A DNA stretch of 64,000 nucleotides from contig JAEYOK010000045.1 of assembly GCA_023411795.1 (NCBI GenBank), positions 62,001 to 126,000 of the forward strand, in the 5' to 3' direction. This document shows, piece after piece, positions 8,216 to 15,919 of the stretch. This DNA comes from Bacillota bacterium (lineage in GTDB: Bacteria; Bacillota; Clostridia; DSM-8532). Numbering within the stretch: the stretch's first letter is position 1; each line of letters begins with the position of its first letter. The translations under genes and the position numbers were made by a program. The notes below the pieces were generated by a model. It saw only the letters and a program-made list of their open reading frames with translations, ran no database searches and was not told the DNA's origin.

Positions 8216-8707
8216 TTACTTACCAAAATTATGCTTTCCGATTTTAACAACGATTTCCCTTGACCAAATCCACTTGCTGGTCGCTGTCGCAGGATTCCAG
8301 TAATAAAGGCACCCATGGGTGGGATCCCAGCCGTTTATTGCGTCCTGTGCAGCTTTTACAACAGATGATTTAGAATCGATGGGTACGTTAATCTGGCCGT
8401 CAGCTACAGCTGTAAAAGCTCCAGGCTGATAGATTACACCAGCTATAGTATTTGGAAAACTTGATGAACTGACACGGTTAAGAATAACCGCGCCGACAGC
8501 CACCTGCCCTTCATATGGCTCACCTCGTGCCTCACCATTTATAGCTCTTGCCAATAGTTGAACATCACTGGTTCTTCCCGTATCTGCACCCCTACTTTTT
8601 GAGGATGAAAGGATTATACAGGAAATAATAAGAAGTGGTAGTAGAATAAAAAATGTTGACCTAAACCTACCCCTATCCGCGATATTCATGAAACGTTTAA
8701 TCATCAT
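8216..8707 (-). CDS. sleB: spore cortex-lytic enzyme SleB (short form)
   Basis: A 163-residue spore cortex hydrolase (lytic transglycosylase type, Hydrolase_2 domain), needed to open the cortex at germination. An N-terminal hydrophobic export/anchor segment (TFFILLPLLIISCIIL) is followed by the catalytic domain starting VQLLARAINGEARGEPYEGQ, whose Glu is the expected catalytic residue, and ending near WIWSREIVVKIGKHNFG. It lacks the N-terminal peptidoglycan-binding domain of Bacillus SleB, so it is about half the usual length. Ribosome site GAGGTG. Co-transcribed with ypeB. Confidence 0.92.
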   Translation of the reverse strand: MMIKRFMNIADRGRFRSTFFILLPLLIISCIILSSSKSRGADTGRTSDVQLLARAINGEARGEPYEGQVAVGAVILNRVSSSSFPNTIAGVIYQPGAFTAVADGQINVPIDSKSSVVKAAQDAINGWDPTHGCLYYWNPATATSKWIWSREIVVKIGKHNFGK

Positions 8708-8770
8708 GATACTGTCACCTCAAGGGATATTCTTTCATAAGACTTCATTAATTATACAGCAAAAAAGAAT

Positions 8771-8789
8771 AAGCTCCGTAAGGGAGCTT
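8771..8789 (-). terminator. terminator downstream of yhaN
   Basis: AAGCTCC-gtaag-GGAGCTT is followed on the minus strand by ATTCTTTTTT. A second small hairpin (AAAACGGAA/TTCCGTTTT, 8790-8810) precedes it. Together they end the acpS-yhaO-yhaN transcript before sleB. Confidence 0.7.
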
Positions 8790-8813
8790 AAAACGGAAAA
8801 TTCCGTTTTTGCG

Positions 8814-8945
8814 TGAGTAAAGGGGACGGTGACTTTTACTCATTTTTTATCAGAATTATAGTATTACTGTAACATGAGTAAATTTATCAGTATACATACA
8901 TTAATTATTTGAATAATGAGTAAAAGTCACCGTCCCCTCTACTCA
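8814..8945. repeat. inverted pair of REP hairpins (REPIN), GAGTAAA-arm type
   Basis: Two 29-base hairpins in opposite orientation (8814-8842 and 8917-8945), each with TGAGTAAA(A)G arms and the core GGGGACGGTGAC, are separated by about 74 AT-rich bases. The right copy ends two bases before the yhaN stop codon. The same sequence brackets the transposase gene at 13.5-14.4 kb. Confidence 0.85.
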
Positions 8946-8946
8946 T

Positions 8947-11388
8947 TTATAATCGGATTCGGTTAAGAGCTTCGCCAAAAGCTGCACAAGCCAGTTCATA
9001 CTCCCGCTCCCTGCATGTAAAAAAGAAGATTTGACGCTCCTTTGATATATCCTTTAAAAGCTCAAATGCATTTTTAACACGTTCCTCATCATATTGGGAA
9101 AAGGGTTCGTCTAAGAATAATGGCAACTTCTCCCGCTCTCTATCCATAAGACTGACGGCAGCCAACCTCATACTCAAGTACACCTGATCTATCGTGCCTC
9201 CGCTTAAACGGCTCACAGGCATTAATTCTTCGGTTTCAGGAACCTCAAGATTTATTTTCAGCTCATCATTGGTTGAAATCTTTTTATATCGGCCTAAAGT
9301 TACCAAATCCATTATCCTGCTCATTTCCTTGTTAAGTTCGGGGATATAATTCTTCTGCATATCTAAGGCCACTTCTTTAAGGATCTGGCTTGCCAGAGAA
9401 AGGGCTGAACCCTTCATTTCAAGAGCTTCCTTTTTCTCTTTATATTGACTAATCTCCTCAATCACACGAGAAAGCTCACTTTCAGCAGGGACATCTTCAA
9501 GCCGCGCCTTTAATGCTGCAATCTTAAGTTGGGCCTCTTTTATTCGACCTTCTACTAATTTTATTACTTCGTCTAATTTTGCTCCGGGTAATCCATCATC
9601 TTGTTCCTTAGCTGGATTCAAATTCTTTACATAGCCTTCTAATTCCGCGGAGGTAAGGAAGACCTCCCCTACCAGCATGCCTGCCTGACGAAGCACTATC
9701 TCACATTTGTCATTAATATTTTCTTTTTCGGCTAGGAGCATTTTCTTTTGCTCTTTCGTATTTTTGAGGTTCCCCAGGCCTTGCTTAAGGTATTCGAGAA
9801 AGGCGCTTCTCTCCAGTCCATATTCACTAAGGCCACATTTTTCTATAAATAAATTCCATTTTACATCAATTTCTTCAATTTTTGATGACAGGTTTTCTAT
9901 ATGCTCTTTTATGTTTACTATTTGCCTGCTATAACCGCTTAATTTCTCTCGGTTATTAATCTGCGTCTCCCTGTATTTAACAAAGTCCACCATATCTGCA
10001 AATCCTGATTCGGCTAGTACCCTGTTAAGCTCCTCGGATGCATCTAAGGCCTTTTTCGCTAATCTATGTTTTTTTGATTCGCTTATAAGGTATATGCTAC
10101 CGATTACAATAGCAATGAATATTCCCAAGAGGAGGAATAGTAATTCGTGCTTGTAAAAATAATTACCCATCAACAGCATCGACGAAAGAAGACCTGCAGG
10201 TATAATAAATGTTAGCCAGTTTCTCTTAACGGCTTTATTTTGCTTAACCTCTTGATAAGGATACCTCTGTTTCCCTGAGCCAGCCTTCTTTGAGCTATTT
10301 TTTACCTCATTATAAATTTCCATGGCTGTAGTGACATCCTCGATTTTTTTATCAAAAAGCTCCTCGGGATCAATGACATCCTCCAGTTCCTCTCTTTTAT
10401 CGCTGACTTCCTGTAATCTCTCTTGCTCTACTATAATTGATTCTCTTAATCGTTTCTCCTCATAGAGCGACATCATCTGCTCAGAAATAGATATCTCATC
10501 TATGTTTTCAAATGCCTTAAGCTTAATAATGCTTCTATTGCACTCCTTAAGGCTTTCATCCTTTCTTTTGTTTTCTTCTATGAGCCCTTCAAGTTCTTCC
10601 TTAAGCTTTAGAATTTCCTTTGCTTTTCTGGCCTCTTTTTTAACATTTAATTTTTCAAGCTCTTCATCAAGATTATTTAATAAGCTTGTTTGCTCCTTTA
10701 GGGATGAAAATGTTTCGAGATATCTTTCGTTGAGCTCCTCAAGGTCCAATCTTTCCTTATCAAGCTCCGAAAGCTTATCGTTTACTTTGTTTAGCGGACG
10801 TGTACTTGAGGTTTTAGTTCCCACTCTTTCCAAAAGAGCCGTCTCAATTGCATTAACCGCCACAGAAAGGGAGAGCTCTTCGCTTCCGGTGGTATTGAGA
10901 TTGGATAGCTTTTCAATCAGATTCTTCTTTCCTTCTTCATTGATAACACTCTGAAGCTGTGAGATAAAAGCACTGCGTTCAAAGGCTGCTTCATCTATTC
11001 CCAGATGCTCTTCGGCAAATTCGGGTCCCACATCCTTGCTTTGGGAAAAGTTCGACGTAATGTTATTAGCTCCATCATCATAAATATTGGTAGTCCCTTT
11101 TTCAAAATTTCGTCCTACTCTATAAGACTTACCGTTTTCCAGAGTGTATTCAAGAATCCCCGCATATTGCTCGCTGTTCCATGGCTTAAAATGCTTTTGC
11201 GGTGGAAGACTTCCGTCCTTCGATTTCCTTCCACCCTTTTGCCCGTACAACATGGCGCGAATAAAAGCCTGAAGCGTGGACTTTCCCGACTCATTATTTT
11301 CAAAAACTATATTAAATCCCTCATTAGGCTCTATCCTAAGTTGGCTAAACTTCCCGAAGCCTTTGATATCCAATAACTTAATTTTCAT
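8947..11388 (-). CDS. yhaN: YhaN/SbcC-like AAA ATPase of a DNA repair nuclease pair
   Basis: An 813-residue SMC/Rad50-like ATPase. The N-terminal Walker A is NNESGKSTLQAF, followed by long coiled coils, and the C-terminal lobe has the signature LSGGTIDQVYLSMRLA and Walker B LPLFLDEPFSQYDEER. As in Bacillus YhaN, two membrane segments interrupt the coiled coil at about residues 390-440 (LTFIIPAGLLSSMLLMG; LLFLLLGIFIAIVIGSIYL), so the complex is probably membrane bound. ATG 11388 has GGGGAGAAG upstream. It follows yhaO, its nuclease partner. The stop codon touches a REP hairpin. Confidence 0.88.
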   Translation of the reverse strand: MKIKLLDIKGFGKFSQLRIEPNEGFNIVFENNESGKSTLQAFIRAMLYGQKGGRKSKDGSLPPQKHFKPWNSEQYAGILEYTLENGKSYRVGRNFEKGTTNIYDDGANNITSNFSQSKDVGPEFAEEHLGIDEAAFERSAFISQLQSVINEEGKKNLIEKLSNLNTTGSEELSLSVAVNAIETALLERVGTKTSSTRPLNKVNDKLSELDKERLDLEELNERYLETFSSLKEQTSLLNNLDEELEKLNVKKEARKAKEILKLKEELEGLIEENKRKDESLKECNRSIIKLKAFENIDEISISEQMMSLYEEKRLRESIIVEQERLQEVSDKREELEDVIDPEELFDKKIEDVTTAMEIYNEVKNSSKKAGSGKQRYPYQEVKQNKAVKRNWLTFIIPAGLLSSMLLMGNYFYKHELLFLLLGIFIAIVIGSIYLISESKKHRLAKKALDASEELNRVLAESGFADMVDFVKYRETQINNREKLSGYSRQIVNIKEHIENLSSKIEEIDVKWNLFIEKCGLSEYGLERSAFLEYLKQGLGNLKNTKEQKKMLLAEKENINDKCEIVLRQAGMLVGEVFLTSAELEGYVKNLNPAKEQDDGLPGAKLDEVIKLVEGRIKEAQLKIAALKARLEDVPAESELSRVIEEISQYKEKKEALEMKGSALSLASQILKEVALDMQKNYIPELNKEMSRIMDLVTLGRYKKISTNDELKINLEVPETEELMPVSRLSGGTIDQVYLSMRLAAVSLMDREREKLPLFLDEPFSQYDEERVKNAFELLKDISKERQIFFFTCREREYELACAAFGEALNRIRL

Positions 11389-11422
11389 TGGTCTTCTCCC
11401 CATGCGAAAATATTCGCCTCTG

Positions 11423-12592
11423 CTAATCGTTTGACCACTCTAATCTGCCCCAATGCAAAGCTTCAAGGCCATAGTTCAGAGCGAGAACGAGTTTCTCTTT
11501 CTCTTTTTTGAGCTCCGGATTGTCAGGGTCCTTTTTTAGTGCCTCCATAATGCTTTCCATTCGGGCCTTCACCTCCCTTACAAATGCACCCTTAAGAGAG
11601 GGGTCTTTCTCTATCTCTTCAATATCAAAATCCTTTTGAGTTTCGTTATAAATCTGTATGTAAAGCCAATCTTCAAAAAAGAACTCTGTCAAAATATCAG
11701 TTTCTAAAGACAAGTCGGTGCGCCCTGTCAGGGTTATTCGAACTAAGTCCCTGTCAGGGTTTAATCCTTCTAAGAGCCCTATAATCCTCATTTTAACTTC
11801 TTCAATGGTTTTACATCCTGTAATATCAAGCTTCTTGTCATGGTAGGAACGAATTGCAGTACTAAATTTTTTGACTTTAACAATTGTATCGCCTTCATTC
11901 ATTGTCATATTGACAATAAACGCACCGTGAAATCCCTGTTCATCGAAGCCCAAGGGTTCCGGGCTTCCCGGATTAAAGGCGCTTTTTAGAGAGTAATCGT
12001 CCCTCAACTTGTGAAAGTGCCCCAAGGCATAATAATCATAGCCCAATGTCTCTAATTCCTTTGACGTAACCGGATTATATGATTGATTTGTAAAATCCAT
12101 GTCCAGGGACCCGTGGATCATCATTATATTAAAATAATCCTTCACAGGAGGAGGAACTATAGATAAATCGGGCTTGTCTTCTTTAAATGAGGAAAATCCA
12201 ATACCAAAAACATTAGCACTTAATTCTTCCAGAATAATATTGGGGTTTTCAGACGACAAAATTCTTACATTCCTCGGCCACTCCCAGTTTCTGTACCAGG
12301 AGTTTTTCAGATATGGGTCATGATTCCCGGGTATAATCAAAACCGGAATATTAGCTTGTGAAAGCACCATATAAAGCCATTCCAATGTGCCTCTCCCAAC
12401 AGTTTTATGCTCATATAAATCTCCGGATATCAAGAGCATATCAGCTTTTTCGCTTTTTACCTTATCAAGAATATTAGAAAAGGCATCTCTTATATCTTTT
12501 CTCCTGGTATCGGCATATGTACCCGAACCGATTTCCCGAAAAGGGGCATCCAAATGAAGATCGGCACAATGAATAAATTTAAGGGTTTTCAT
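11423..12592 (-). CDS. yhaO: YhaO/SbcD-like metallophosphoesterase nuclease
   Basis: A 389-residue Mre11/SbcD-type calcineurin-like phosphoesterase. All metal-binding motifs are present: ADLHLD (near residue 9), SGDLYE, IPGNHD, MIHGSLD and ALGHFHK. The C-terminal domain is helical and charged and should dock on the YhaN ATPase. The start has GGAGGAAGAG upstream and overlaps the end of acpS by 14 bases. The pair is expected to process DNA ends or hairpins, which is relevant in a region so rich in palindromes. Confidence 0.9.
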   Translation of the reverse strand: MKTLKFIHCADLHLDAPFREIGSGTYADTRRKDIRDAFSNILDKVKSEKADMLLISGDLYEHKTVGRGTLEWLYMVLSQANIPVLIIPGNHDPYLKNSWYRNWEWPRNVRILSSENPNIILEELSANVFGIGFSSFKEDKPDLSIVPPPVKDYFNIMMIHGSLDMDFTNQSYNPVTSKELETLGYDYYALGHFHKLRDDYSLKSAFNPGSPEPLGFDEQGFHGAFIVNMTMNEGDTIVKVKKFSTAIRSYHDKKLDITGCKTIEEVKMRIIGLLEGLNPDRDLVRITLTGRTDLSLETDILTEFFFEDWLYIQIYNETQKDFDIEEIEKDPSLKGAFVREVKARMESIMEALKKDPDNPELKKEKEKLVLALNYGLEALHWGRLEWSND

Positions 12593-12983
12593 TATTGTCT
12601 CTTCCTCCGTCGCTTAAAATCACAACTTGAGCCATGGCGTAATCACGGCTGTGGGTCAGACTTACATCAATCGAAATAGCTCCCATATCCTTATATGTTC
12701 TTGCTGCTTCGCCTGATAGGGAGACTTCAGGCTTTCCGCTCTCTTTGTTTATAATCTCGATATCCTGAAAGGACACACCTTTAGCAATTCCTGTGCCCAA
12801 AGCTTTAGCAACTGCCTCCTTGGCACAAAAACGAGCCGCATAGCTTTGCAGGGAGCCCTTACCTCTTGCTTCGCAATAGGCTATTTCGGACTGGGTAAAA
12901 ACTTTATTTTTAAAGCTGTCCCCTGTTAGCGCTTTTAAAAATCTATCCAGCTCTATTAAATCTACCCCGCAATGTATCTTCAT
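12579..12983 (-). CDS. acpS: holo-[acyl-carrier-protein] synthase
   Basis: A 134-residue AcpS, which transfers the 4'-phosphopantetheine arm of CoA to acyl carrier protein. The Mg-binding motifs are GVDLIELDRF near the N-terminus and FCAKEAVAKALGTG in the middle; the late SLTHSRDYAMAQV strand is also typical. ATG 12983 is chosen because AAGGAG lies six bases upstream. The C-terminus (SDGGRDNNENP) is slightly longer than usual where it overlaps yhaO. Confidence 0.93.
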   Translation of the reverse strand: MKIHCGVDLIELDRFLKALTGDSFKNKVFTQSEIAYCEARGKGSLQSYAARFCAKEAVAKALGTGIAKGVSFQDIEIINKESGKPEVSLSGEAARTYKDMGAISIDVSLTHSRDYAMAQVVILSDGGRDNNENP

Positions 12984-13028
12984 TCTAACTCCTTCAGACA
13001 TCAACTATATTTACCTCGTATTAGTAAA

Positions 13029-13059
13029 AGAGTACAGACTAAAACAAAGTCTGTACTCA
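13029..13059 (-). terminator. terminator downstream of tRNA-Arg
   Basis: AGTACAGACT and AGTCTGTACT pair around a short loop, followed on the minus strand by CTTTTACTAA. It is placed to end the tRNA-Arg transcript before acpS. Confidence 0.75.
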
Positions 13060-13063
13060 AAGC

Positions 13064-13138
13064 TGGCGCCCCGTATAGGAATCGAACCCATATCAATGGA
13101 ACCGGAATCCATCGTCTTATCCATTAGACTAACGGGAC
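13064..13138 (-). tRNA. tRNA-Arg (anticodon CCG)
   Basis: On the minus strand a complete cloverleaf can be drawn. The acceptor is GTCCCGT/ACGGGGC, the D stem GTCT/AGAC, the anticodon stem ATGGA/TCCAT with loop TTCCGGT, and the T arm has loop TTCGATT. The 3' CCA is encoded (13064-13066). The loop gives anticodon CCG, reading CGG. Confidence 0.93.
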
Positions 13139-13140
13139 TA

Positions 13141-13161
13141 AATTCTCGACTTCGTCGAGAA
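13141..13161. repeat. 9-bp hairpin next to tRNA-Arg
   Basis: ATTCTCGAC-ttc-GTCGAGAAT is a perfect stem three bases from the 5' end of the tRNA gene and just outside the tandem repeat array. Its role is unknown. Confidence 0.6.
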
Positions 13162-13165
13162 TATA

Positions 13166-13458
13166 AAAATAATTTCTGTCTGCGCATAAGCAAGCGCAGA
13201 CTACCGCTATGCGGTACCGAAATTATTTACATCCGGTTTTATCGAGCATCCTTAGCTCTTCAACGATTAAAACAATTTCCGTCTGCGCATAAGCGAGCGC
13301 AGACTACCGCTATGCGGTACCAAAATTATTTAATTCCGATTTTATCGAGCATCCTTAGCTCTTCAACGATAAAAAATAATTTCTGTCTGCGCATAAGCGA
13401 GCGCAGACTACCGCTATGCGGTACCAAAATTATTTACATCCGGTTTTATCGAGCATCT
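13166..13458. repeat. three tandem ~103-base palindromic repeats
   Basis: Three nearly identical units begin at about 13166, 13270 and 13374; the GTCTGCGC landmark recurs at 13178, 13281 and 13385. Each unit folds as a three-way junction. The outer arms are AAATAATTT and AAATTATTT, and the two inner hairpins are GTCTGCGC-ataagcga-GCGCAGAC and TACCGC-tat-GCGGTA. The spacer also folds: TTTTATCG and CGATAAAA enclose GAGC/GCTC. The last unit stops after GAGCATC. No credible gene is present. Confidence 0.88.
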
Positions 13459-13523
13459 AGGAAAATCTCCAAAACATATTATACCACGATTTCCTCTCAA
13501 ATAAAAGTGAGTATCAGTGAGAG

Positions 13524-13552
13524 TGAGTATAAGGGACGGTGACTTTTACTCA
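13524..13552. repeat. REP hairpin downstream of the transposase gene
   Basis: A 29-base hairpin, TGAGTATAA-GGGACGGTGAC-TTTTACTCA, lies just beyond the stop codon of the transposase gene. It is in inverted orientation relative to the copy at 14392-14420. Confidence 0.8.
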
Positions 13553-13558
13553 TGAAAC

Positions 13559-14311
13559 TTATGCTCGTTGGATTATGTTTCTGCTTAATCCAGTCACATT
13601 CTCTATCTGCCGCTGACTTACCCCAGGCAAGGTCTTCACTTCCCTTAAAAGCTTGTTTCTCTCAGCTTTTTTCATATTTAAAATATCATCTGCTGTTTTA
13701 CCCATCAAAATTTGATTGATTAGCTTTTCTGCAATTTCATCTGAAGCCTTATTAACATCCTCAACATCTATAAGATCACTACCACCATGCTCATTATGAA
13801 ACTCTATAAATTGCCGTAGTCCACCTGCTATATCAATACCTAGTCCTGTATCAGTTATAAATTGCTTACTCGGATTTATGTATTCATGGTAACTTGTCCA
13901 AGGGTAATCCTTACAGTTCTGTACGATTCCTGCCTTAACAGGGTTTTGATGAATGTAACGCAACGCAACTAACATATAAGTTTCTACATTTACTGGCTCA
14001 CTATGAAAACGACCTTGGAACAGATGTCCGACTCGGCCATATTTTTGGTTATACCAATATACATATGAACTGCCTAGTCGTTTCATTGTTTTGCCTATTG
14101 GCTCTTTACCTTCACCAATAATTAAATGTACATGATTGCTCATAAGGCAAAAAGCATAAATAATGCAATCACTACTCTCTTTTGTTTTACTTAGCTTATC
14201 CAAAAACACTATTCTGTCTTCTCTATCCTGAAAGATATTTTGCCTGTTAATACCTCTGGTCATAACATGGTATACACCTGTCTCACTAACTTTACGAGAA
14301 ACCCTTGGCAT
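13559..14311 (-). CDS. REP-associated tyrosine transposase (RAYT, Y1 family)
   Basis: A 250-residue single-strand DNA transposase of the Y1/HUH class. The metal-binding HUH motif is NHVHLII (His60, His62), and the candidate nucleophile is Tyr119 in LRYIHQNPVKAG; GLFQGRF-type basic residues sit between them (HLFQGRFHSEPV). It is longer than an IS200 transposase and has a C-terminal helix-turn-helix-like tail (LPGVSQRQIENVTGLSRN). No tnpB is nearby. The gene is bracketed by inverted REP hairpins (13524-13552 and 14392-14420), the arrangement expected for a RAYT that recognises those hairpins. ATG 14311 has GAGGTT upstream. Confidence 0.88.
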   Translation of the reverse strand: MPRVSRKVSETGVYHVMTRGINRQNIFQDREDRIVFLDKLSKTKESSDCIIYAFCLMSNHVHLIIGEGKEPIGKTMKRLGSSYVYWYNQKYGRVGHLFQGRFHSEPVNVETYMLVALRYIHQNPVKAGIVQNCKDYPWTSYHEYINPSKQFITDTGLGIDIAGGLRQFIEFHNEHGGSDLIDVEDVNKASDEIAEKLINQILMGKTADDILNMKKAERNKLLREVKTLPGVSQRQIENVTGLSRNIIQRA

Positions 14312-14391
14312 ACTAAAACCTCAACTCATTCATTATATTAATTTAATTATAGCATAACATTTAACTTTGTAACCATTTTCTTGCATTAAAA

Positions 14392-14420
14392 TGAGTAAAA
14401 GTCAACGTCCCCTTTACTCA
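14392..14420. repeat. REP hairpin upstream of the transposase gene
   Basis: TGAGTAAAAG-TCAACGTCCCC-TTTACTCA has the same arms as the other GAGTAAA-type hairpins but carries a base change in the core (AACGTCCCC instead of ACCGTCCCC). It lies upstream of the transposase gene and just upstream of the XRE promoter. Confidence 0.8.
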
Positions 14421-14437
14421 TTTTTTGCAAAGTATGC

Positions 14438-14466
14438 TTGACATTTTATGCAAAGCGTACTATACT
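14438..14466 (+). promoter_or_regulatory. consensus sigma-A promoter of the XRE regulator gene
   Basis: TTGACA (14438-14443), exactly 17 bases, then TATACT (14461-14466). Three copies of a GCAAAG element surround it: one just before the -35 box, one inside the spacer and one after the -10 box as the dyad GCAAAGT-g-AACTTTGC (14473-14487 region). This pattern suggests autorepression by the encoded XRE protein. Confidence 0.75.
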
Positions 14467-14506
14467 TAAATTGCAAAGTGAACTTTGCTTATATGGAGGT
14501 GATTAT

Positions 14507-14713
14507 TTGAAATCTAGAATCGCTGAGTTGCGAAAAGAAAGGAAAGTCTCTCAAGAAGAGCTCGCTAAAGCCGTTGGGGTTACAAGACAAACCATCACAT
14601 CAATTGAAGTTGAAAAATACACGGCATCCCTTGTGTTGGCATATAAAATAGCCAAGTATTTTGGCTTAACAATTGAAGAAATATTCGATTTTTCAGAAGT
14701 GGAGGAATTATAA
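14507..14713 (+). CDS. small XRE-family HTH regulator
   Basis: A 68-residue protein that is almost entirely a Cro/CI-type helix-turn-helix domain: SRIAELRKERKVSQEELAKA followed by VTRQTITSIEVEKYTAS and a third helix pair. TTG 14507 is the likely start because GGAGGT lies six bases upstream; a longer frame from 14438 would begin inside the -35 box of the promoter. It overlaps the start of the next gene, a membrane protein. Such regulator/membrane pairs are common in Firmicutes and often control themselves. Confidence 0.88.
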   Translation: MKSRIAELRKERKVSQEELAKAVGVTRQTITSIEVEKYTASLVLAYKIAKYFGLTIEEIFDFSEVEEL

Positions 14714-15138
14714 TGGAAAAATTCAAACAACAATTACGTCGTCGTATTTTTAACGTAGGTATATACTGTGGTATCGTAATAATACTTAATATTCTAGCCA
14801 TCTTTTTTAACCTGGAGAGTCTTGCAGCAGCCTTTGCCAGTGGAGTTTGCTGGGGCTTAGGCGCAGTTATGATGTTTTATGTGATAAAGTATCGTGCTGC
14901 ATTAAAAAACGAAGAAAAACTAAAGGAACTCTTTATCGAGGAAAATGATGAAAGGCAAAAGCTTATCGATGCAAAAATCGGTAGAACGGGTATTGTCATT
15001 TCAGCTATGTTCCTTCTTTTAGCTATGGTAATATCAAACTTTTTTAATCAAACTGTATTCTACACTTTGCTTGCGGCAGTAATGTTTATTGTCCTGGTTC
15101 AGCTTGTGCTTAAGTTTTACTACAATAAGAAGTTTTAG
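14713..15138 (+). CDS. small membrane protein paired with XRE regulator
   Basis: A 141-residue protein with two hydrophobic hairpins (about residues 14-50 and 91-136) separated by a charged loop, LFIEENDERQKLIDAKIGRTG. It resembles small membrane proteins commonly encoded after YozG-like regulators; the function is not known. ATG 14713 overlaps the last base of the regulator stop codon and has GGAGG upstream, so the two are translationally coupled. Confidence 0.75.
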   Translation: MEKFKQQLRRRIFNVGIYCGIVIILNILAIFFNLESLAAAFASGVCWGLGAVMMFYVIKYRAALKNEEKLKELFIEENDERQKLIDAKIGRTGIVISAMFLLLAMVISNFFNQTVFYTLLAAVMFIVLVQLVLKFYYNKKF

Positions 15139-15150
15139 ATTGTGAAGCTT

Positions 15151-15192
15151 GTATAAGGGGAAAGTGAATCTTGATTCACTTTCCCCTTATAC
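15151..15192. terminator. 20-bp perfect hairpin between convergent genes
   Basis: The 20 bases beginning GTATAAGGGG pair perfectly with the 20 bases ending CCCCTTATAC around a 2-base loop (15171-15172). It lies between convergent genes and is followed by a T-containing run on the plus strand, so it can act as a bidirectional terminator. The AAGGGGA stretch and neighbouring ACTCACTTTTACTCA recall the REP family, of which it may be a derivative. Confidence 0.65.
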
Positions 15193-15206
15193 TCACTTTT
15201 ACTCAA

Positions 15207-15851
15207 TCATAGAAGTTTCAAAAGCAGTGACTCAAAAAACACAATGGCTTCACCGCTTAACTGCATCCAATAATACATAGCCAATACAAGAATAAGCTTA
15301 CCAAAAACCTGTATTCGTGTCTTTATACTAATCGTTCTATAGATAATACCTAATTGAAAATATGGCATAACATTACTAACGACAATCAAAACAGCGAAAA
15401 GCCATCTTATCACTTCCGGCGAAGTCATATCAACAGTAAGCCAATCAACTCCTGAGTACAAATAAATAGCACTTGGAATAATAAAAAGTAAATGAGATAA
15501 GGCATAGGATTTCATAAATATAACAGGTAAGCCCCTGCTTACATACTTTTCACTTCGTCTTCCTATCATCATGGCAAATTCCGCTATGGGTACCATGGTG
15601 CATATAACATCCACAGCTCCTAATAGTAACGAAAAAACAAGAAATAATATTAGCTTTAGAGCAAGCCTCAAAAAGTCCCCTTGAAAAATCCCTTCCTTGA
15701 TAATATTTTGATGGAAGACCATATCAAAGACACCGACAAACAAAAAAGCAAGTATCAATCCTTCTATTTTCACCGAGAGCTTTTTATGAACTCTAACAGG
15801 CAAAAGAAATATATCCATAGGGCTGGATGGTATTTCATTAACTTTTTCCAT
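15207..15851 (-). CDS. Yip1-like multi-pass membrane protein
   Basis: A 214-residue protein with about five membrane helices and a short cytoplasmic start (SSPMDIFLLPVRVHKKL), resembling bacterial YIP1-domain proteins of unknown role. It has no catalytic motifs. The ribosome site is weak (AAGG). It is alone on its strand between a hairpin terminator and the GH18 gene. Confidence 0.6.
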   Translation of the reverse strand: MEKVNEIPSSPMDIFLLPVRVHKKLSVKIEGLILAFLFVGVFDMVFHQNIIKEGIFQGDFLRLALKLILFLVFSLLLGAVDVICTMVPIAEFAMMIGRRSEKYVSRGLPVIFMKSYALSHLLFIIPSAIYLYSGVDWLTVDMTSPEVIRWLFAVLIVVSNVMPYFQLGIIYRTISIKTRIQVFGKLILVLAMYYWMQLSGEAIVFFESLLLKLL

Positions 15852-15919
15852 GCAAACCTTACATCCTTAACTTTAACAATCAGTTTATTTTAGCATAGTG
15901 AATTATTCTAATCAATGCA

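Noticed and set aside
8814..8945. Inverted repeats as ends of an insertion sequence
   Set aside because: Only about 74 non-coding bases lie between them; it is an inverted REP pair.
10502..10954. Ser/Leu-rich frame opposite yhaN
   Set aside because: It is the complement of a Glu/Lys-rich coiled coil and has no start signal.
13166..13458. Triple repeat as a CRISPR array
   Set aside because: The spacers are repeats too and nearly identical, the unit is about 103 bases and strongly palindromic, and there are no cas genes.
13096..13542. Open frame of 148 codons through tRNA-Arg antisense and the repeat array
   Set aside because: It is antisense to a tRNA, built from repeated units, and has no ribosome site.
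13559..14311. Transposase gene as a normal IS200/IS605 element
   Set aside because: No tnpB, a longer protein with a C-terminal extension, and REP hairpins instead of IS ends; RAYT fits better.
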